A model generated the notes under the pieces. It was not told where the DNA came from. It made no database searches and saw only the letters and a list, made by a program, of their open reading frames with translations. The translations under genes and the position numbers were made by a program. A DNA stretch of 64,000 nucleotides from Chitinophagales bacterium (GTDB taxonomy: Bacteria; Bacteroidota; Bacteroidia; Chitinophagales; Chitinophagaceae), in contig JAATFV010000116.1 of assembly GCA_015655015.1 (NCBI GenBank), forward strand, positions 124,001 to 188,000, written 5' to 3'. How positions within the stretch are numbered: position 1 is the first letter of the stretch; each line of letters starts with the position of its first letter. Positions 60,402 to 64,000 of the stretch are shown here, one piece after another.

Positions 60402-61582
60402 CGGACACGAAATTCGGTATTTTATTCACCATCGAGCTCCTCCACAAATTTTTTGCCGATCAGCGGTGCCGGGATTTCGTGATCACCCCTTCCGCCCTCA
60501 CCACACAGGCGCTCAACGGCCATAAAATAATCGTAAAGCAATACCAGGATCAGCTATATGCCGGCATAAAAATGGACAGCGCCGGCCAGCCTTTCACCAT
60601 ACCGGATGAAGGAATGTTAATGACCTTTTTCCTCCGGCTGAAAGCCCCCTTATTCTATAATTATACCAACCTGCCTTTTACCTATACTTCCGGCAAGATC
60701 TATCATTTCACCAATCGCAATCACAACAGCAGTAACGGAAAGAATTTTCTTTCCCTTCCTACCCCCTACAACAATACAACCACCTACAAGCCGGGAGACC
60801 TGGCAACGAATGCATCCGGCACTGTTTTCGAAGCCATACGCACCAGCACGGGTATAACACCTCCCGCAGACGGGGTCCTGAGCGATGCCTGGATACAGGT
60901 GGACCCGGTTACGAGCCGTAATCGCTACCTGTCGGAAGCCGATGCCGTACAATGGCTCCCATCCAGGTCGACTTACCATTTCACCGCAGATCAATCGTCC
61001 GCCAATGTCCAGGTTTGGGGGTATGATCTGACGGCAAGGGACTATACCCAGTCCCTGCTGACCCAAACGATAAACTTCACCCACCCCGCCCGTTCCTTCA
61101 CCCTCGACCTCACCGGACTTACCCCCGGAAGATATAAGATGAATATAAATGGTACGGAAGGGGGCATCTATATTAATGACGAGCTTATCGGAACGGATGC
61201 TTTCGCCGTCATAGACATCTTCCAGGAAAACAGCCTTCCCGCTGCCAATCAATTGCTCGATGGAAGTTACAACCTGAAATCGCCGCTGTATTCCCTCTAC
61301 TTCCTCAACCGGTCCACCATCTGGAAATATGTCTATGCCAAAGGCATCATCACAGGTTTAACCGATAATGCCAGCATCTATCAATTTGCCGTTGGCAGCC
61401 CTCCTTCCGGTATCGTCTTTTCCGTCAAACCCATCCCCCTGAATGAAAGGGCGCTGAACCTGAAATTATCCATCGGCACCCAGAATTATTCTCCCATCGA
61501 ATGCGCTTCTCCGCAAAGACTAAGCAGCACTATACAGAATGGAGATGCCTATTGCTGTTCAGAGATTTTTCTTAACTATTAA
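60398..61582 (+). CDS. Injection-system-linked protein with CBM5/12-like module
   Basis: A 394-residue protein that I do not recognise as a known subunit. Residues 1-125 look beta-rich with no signal peptide. Residues 130-169 (YKPGDLATNASGTVFEAIRT to WIQVD) resemble the small chitin-binding CBM5/12 or tail-fibre-type module found as a spacer in phage-like proteins. A middle segment (FTLDLTGLTPGRYKMNINGT) reads as an Ig-like beta-sandwich, and the end is again beta-rich. Position between cap and sheath genes and the ATGA overlap tie it to the injection system. Confidence 0.65.
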   Translation: MTDTKFGILFTIELLHKFFADQRCRDFVITPSALTTQALNGHKIIVKQYQDQLYAGIKMDSAGQPFTIPDEGMLMTFFLRLKAPLFYNYTNLPFTYTSGKIYHFTNRNHNSSNGKNFLSLPTPYNNTTTYKPGDLATNASGTVFEAIRTSTGITPPADGVLSDAWIQVDPVTSRNRYLSEADAVQWLPSRSTYHFTADQSSANVQVWGYDLTARDYTQSLLTQTINFTHPARSFTLDLTGLTPGRYKMNINGTEGGIYINDELIGTDAFAVIDIFQENSLPAANQLLDGSYNLKSPLYSLYFLNRSTIWKYVYAKGIITGLTDNASIYQFAVGSPPSGIVFSVKPIPLNERALNLKLSIGTQNYSPIECASPQRLSSTIQNGDAYCCSEIFLNY

Positions 61583-61610
61583 TAATCATAAACATTAAAA
61601 ACTATTTCAA

Positions 61611-63092
61611 ATGTCTCAAATAAACGAAAGCGCGATCAGGACCCCGGGGGTTTATGTAAACGAGATCCCTTCTTTTCCGCCGGCCATAGCGCAGGTGGCA
61701 ACCGCTGTTCCGGCATTCATCGGTTATACCGAAATTGCTAAAGATTCGGCGGGAAAAGACATCACGAACAAGCCCACACGTATCAGCTCTCTGCTGGAGT
61801 ATGAGACGCTTTTTGGAAACCCTCAGCTGGAAACCAGCATTGTCATCACCTACACGCAGGTGACCTCCGGTGCCGTTTCGAATGACACGATCAGCTTCGG
61901 GTTTGCCGGCAATGTAAAATCAAAGCATAACATGCATGCCGCTATCCGTTTTTTTTATGCCAATGGAGGCGGATCTTGTTATATCGTCTCCGTCGGCCCC
62001 TATAAAACTGTCGGCGGCGCGCTGGTAGAATCCGAATATGAAACGGGCCTTACGGTCCTTCGAAAGGAAGACGAACCCACCCTTATCGTCTTTCCGGAAG
62101 GACAAGGCATGGCGGAAAATGATTATTATGCCATTCAAAGCAAGGCCCTCAGCCAATGCGGTGATCTCCAGGACAGATTTTGCATCATGGATGTCTATGA
62201 TACAGGAGAGAGCCTCGTGACTACCAGCGACCTGGACGGAGTATTGCAAAATTTCAGGAATGGCTTTGCCTCGGACTACAACAATTACGGCGCCGTCTAC
62301 TTCCCCAACCTGAAGACCATCTATCAGTATGACTACGACGAGTCCCTCACCATGATCACCCATACCGTAAACGGACTGGCAGGTCCCCTGAATGGCAAGA
62401 GCCTCAAGGACCTCGCTACGGCGCCCCCGCTGACTTCCCCTCCTACCCCCGGCACGCAGAACATGGCGGCGTACAATACGCTCAAGCAGGCCCTGAACAC
62501 CCAGTTTCCTAAGATCATGCCCCCTTCCCCCGCCATCGCAGGCATTTATGCAGCGGTAGACGGATCCCGCGGTGTCTGGAAAGCGCCGGCCAATGTCGGT
62601 GTGCAGGATGTATTCGGAACGACCTTCCAGGTGTCCGACGAGCTGCAGCAGACGATGAACATAGACGCCGTATCCGGCAAATCCATCAATGCCATTCGCG
62701 CCTTCACCGGTAAAGGAATCCTCGTCTGGGGCGCAAGGACCCTGGACGGCAACAGCAATGATTTTAAATATATTTCGGTCCGCCGCTTCTTCATCATGGT
62801 AGAGGAATCCGCCAAGCTGGCCACCATGAAATTCGTATTCGAAGGCAACGACGGCAATACCTGGGTCAAGCTCCGCGCCATGATCGAGAACTATCTCACC
62901 AATCTGTGGCGGCTGGGAGCGCTGGCCGGCTCGAAACCGGAGCAGGCCTTCTATGTAAAAGTAGGGCTGGGACAAACGATGACCTTCGACGATATCCTCA
63001 ACGGAAGGCTGATCGTCGAAATTGGCATGGCGCCCGTTCGTCCTGCGGAATTCATTATCCTTCGCTTCTCGCAGATACAACAACAGGCGTAA
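61611..63092 (+). CDS. Contractile tail sheath protein
   Basis: A 493-residue phage tail sheath family protein. The N-terminus IRTPGVYVNEIPSFPPAIAQ followed by VATAVPAFIGYT is the hallmark of sheath proteins of injection systems (Pvc2-4/Afp2-4). The C-terminal domain has INAIRAFTGKGILVWGARTL, FKYISVRRFFIMVEESAKLA and NLWRLGALAGSKPEQAFYVK, all typical of the conserved sheath core. Only one sheath gene is seen before the window ends. Confidence 0.95.
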   Translation: MSQINESAIRTPGVYVNEIPSFPPAIAQVATAVPAFIGYTEIAKDSAGKDITNKPTRISSLLEYETLFGNPQLETSIVITYTQVTSGAVSNDTISFGFAGNVKSKHNMHAAIRFFYANGGGSCYIVSVGPYKTVGGALVESEYETGLTVLRKEDEPTLIVFPEGQGMAENDYYAIQSKALSQCGDLQDRFCIMDVYDTGESLVTTSDLDGVLQNFRNGFASDYNNYGAVYFPNLKTIYQYDYDESLTMITHTVNGLAGPLNGKSLKDLATAPPLTSPPTPGTQNMAAYNTLKQALNTQFPKIMPPSPAIAGIYAAVDGSRGVWKAPANVGVQDVFGTTFQVSDELQQTMNIDAVSGKSINAIRAFTGKGILVWGARTLDGNSNDFKYISVRRFFIMVEESAKLATMKFVFEGNDGNTWVKLRAMIENYLTNLWRLGALAGSKPEQAFYVKVGLGQTMTFDDILNGRLIVEIGMAPVRPAEFIILRFSQIQQQA

Positions 63093-63133
63093 TCAATCGG
63101 AAGAACTCACTTTTAATTTAAATTAAACACTTT

Positions 63134-63565
63134 ATGGCTAACTATCCTCTCCCAAAATTTCATTTCCAGGTCGACTGGAGTGGCACACGCATCGGCTTCA
63201 CAGAGGTCACCGGCCTCGATATCAGCAATGAGGTCATCGAATACAGAGATGGCGCCAGCCCTGAATACCATAAGATAAAGATGCCGGGACAGCGTAAATT
63301 CAGCAATATCTCCCTGAAACGGGGCATCTTTAAATCGGACAATGAATTTTATACCTGGTTCAACTCCATCAACATGAATACGGTGGAACGCCGGGACATC
63401 ACCATCAGCCTGCTGGACGAATCCCTGGCGCCGGTTGTGGTATGGAAGGTAAAAAATGCCTGGCCCACCAAGGTCACGTCCACAGACCTGAAAGCAGACG
63501 GTAATGACGTAGCCATCGAAACACTGGAGATCGTCCATGAAGGACTCACCATTCAAAACGAGTAA
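63134..63565 (+). CDS. Contractile tail inner-tube protein 1
   Basis: A 143-residue T4 gp19-like tube protein (Pvc1/Afp1 type). Typical segments are YPLPKFHFQVDWSGTRIGFT, EVTGLDISNEVIEYRDGASP, and KFSNISLKRGIFKSDNEFYT. It forms the hexameric rings inside the sheath. It follows the sheath gene by 41 bp. Confidence 0.94.
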   Translation: MANYPLPKFHFQVDWSGTRIGFTEVTGLDISNEVIEYRDGASPEYHKIKMPGQRKFSNISLKRGIFKSDNEFYTWFNSINMNTVERRDITISLLDESLAPVVVWKVKNAWPTKVTSTDLKADGNDVAIETLEIVHEGLTIQNE

Positions 63566-63568
63566 CAC

Positions 63569-64000
63569 ATGGACCTGTCATATCCTCAAACAGGCTGGCA
63601 TTTCCTGGTGGCATTTGAATTGTTCCCGCAGCTGCCCTATGATCTCCGGTTCCAGGAAGTATCGGGACTTACCGTCTCGGTGGAAACAGAGCCTTATAAG
63701 GAAGGGGGAGAGAACCGCTTCACCTACCAGCTGCCCCTTCGTACCAGCTATAGCGAGCTGGTATTAAAAAGAGGGAAGTTTTTAGGATCGGGCATCCTTT
63801 CCTGGTGCACAGACGCCATCGAGAACTTTGAATTCAAGCCGACCAATATACTCATCTCCCTTTTAACGGACGATCACCTGCCTCTCTACAATTGGTATGT
63901 CATCAATGCTGTTCCTAAAAGGCTGGAAGTATCCGGATTCAGCGCAGAGAAAAGCGAGATCGTCATCGAAACGCTGGCCCTCAGCTATCAGTACTTTAAA
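63569..64000 (+). CDS. Second tail-tube protein (partial at window end)
   Basis: Open from ATG 63569 to the last base without a stop, at least 144 residues. It reads YPQTGWHFLVAFELFPQLPY, then FQEVSGLTVSVETEPYKEGG and LVLKRGKFLGSGILSWCTDA, which match the Pvc5/Afp5-type tube initiator or second tube protein of injection systems. It starts 3 bases after the first tube gene's stop. The remaining C-terminus, the baseplate and the spike genes must lie to the right. Confidence 0.88.
   Translation, partial: MDLSYPQTGWHFLVAFELFPQLPYDLRFQEVSGLTVSVETEPYKEGGENRFTYQLPLRTSYSELVLKRGKFLGSGILSWCTDAIENFEFKPTNILISLLTDDHLPLYNWYVINAVPKRLEVSGFSAEKSEIVIETLALSYQYFK

Noticed and set aside
61920..63083. Open frame of 387 codons antisense to the sheath gene
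   Set aside because: The sheath motifs on the plus strand are clear; the antisense protein has none.
1..64000. tRNA, rRNA, insertion sequences, prophage integrase
   Set aside because: Gaps were read for cloverleaf arms, terminal inverted repeats and transposase or integrase motifs and none was found; a covariance-model search would be needed to exclude small RNAs.

Overview
The window looks like a chromosomal segment of a Bacteroidota bacterium, most likely of the Chitinophagaceae/Chitinophagales. The grounds are several TonB-dependent receptors with carboxypeptidase-like N-terminal domains, a type IX secretion C-terminal domain, promoter -7 boxes of the TAnnTTTG type, weak Shine-Dalgarno signals, and many secreted glycosidases. 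There are no rRNA or tRNA genes, no insertion sequences and no CRISPR array that I can see.

Layout. 0.3-9.8 kb is mostly housekeeping: a YtxH-like protein, prfB with its programmed +1 frameshift, pruA, a PorT-like barrel, pyrR-pyrB, coaD, a hotdog thioesterase, a low-GC orphan, a Nudix hydrolase and pyrE. 9.9-20.4 kb reads as a metal-handling region: an exported CxxC HMA protein, a small exported His/Cys protein, a ZnuD-like TonB receptor with a lipoprotein and a barrel, then on the other strand two paralogous small Cys-rich membrane proteins, a second TonB receptor and a PepSY membrane protein. 20.4-24.5 kb holds an LLM flavin oxidoreductase, a beta-propeller protein, RNase HI and a secreted serpin. 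24.6-31.4 kb is a sugar/inositol module: GH2 glycosidase, SSS symporter, myo-inositol oxygenase and a divergent LacI regulator. 31.3-38 kb has an SGNH hydrolase, a flavoprotein with an internal minisatellite, an SDR, a membrane protein and a Pro-rich DUF6515 protein.

38.2-42.4 kb is a large secreted nuclease/lamin-tail protein with a T9SS tail, broken by one in-frame TAG. It is followed by a GH32 fructosidase, a cupin, and deletion scars of an NTF2-like gene and an alpha/beta hydrolase. 45.5-49.8 kb is a TonB receptor coupled to a beta-helix lipoprotein. Next come a dienelactone-hydrolase lipoprotein, a CBM9-like lipoprotein, and a low-GC AbiE-type toxin-antitoxin island whose toxin gene carries two +1 frameshifts. 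54-59.5 kb has a GH9 plus NodB-deacetylase fusion, a PfkB kinase, and a quinone oxidoreductase/HxlR pair. From 59.8 kb to the window end runs the start of an extracellular contractile injection system (DUF4255 cap, an orphan with a CBM-like module, sheath, and two tube proteins, the last cut by the window edge).

Two patterns recur across the window. First, short degenerate tandem repeats sit directly downstream of many stop codons. Second, in-frame minisatellites (15, 18 and 27 bp units) expand loops or linkers of otherwise ordinary proteins. The most system-like points for follow-up are the Cys-rich small-protein/TonB/PepSY cluster, the promoter-overlapping operator of the decayed AbiE pair, and the injection-system locus with its upstream 12-bp inverted repeat.
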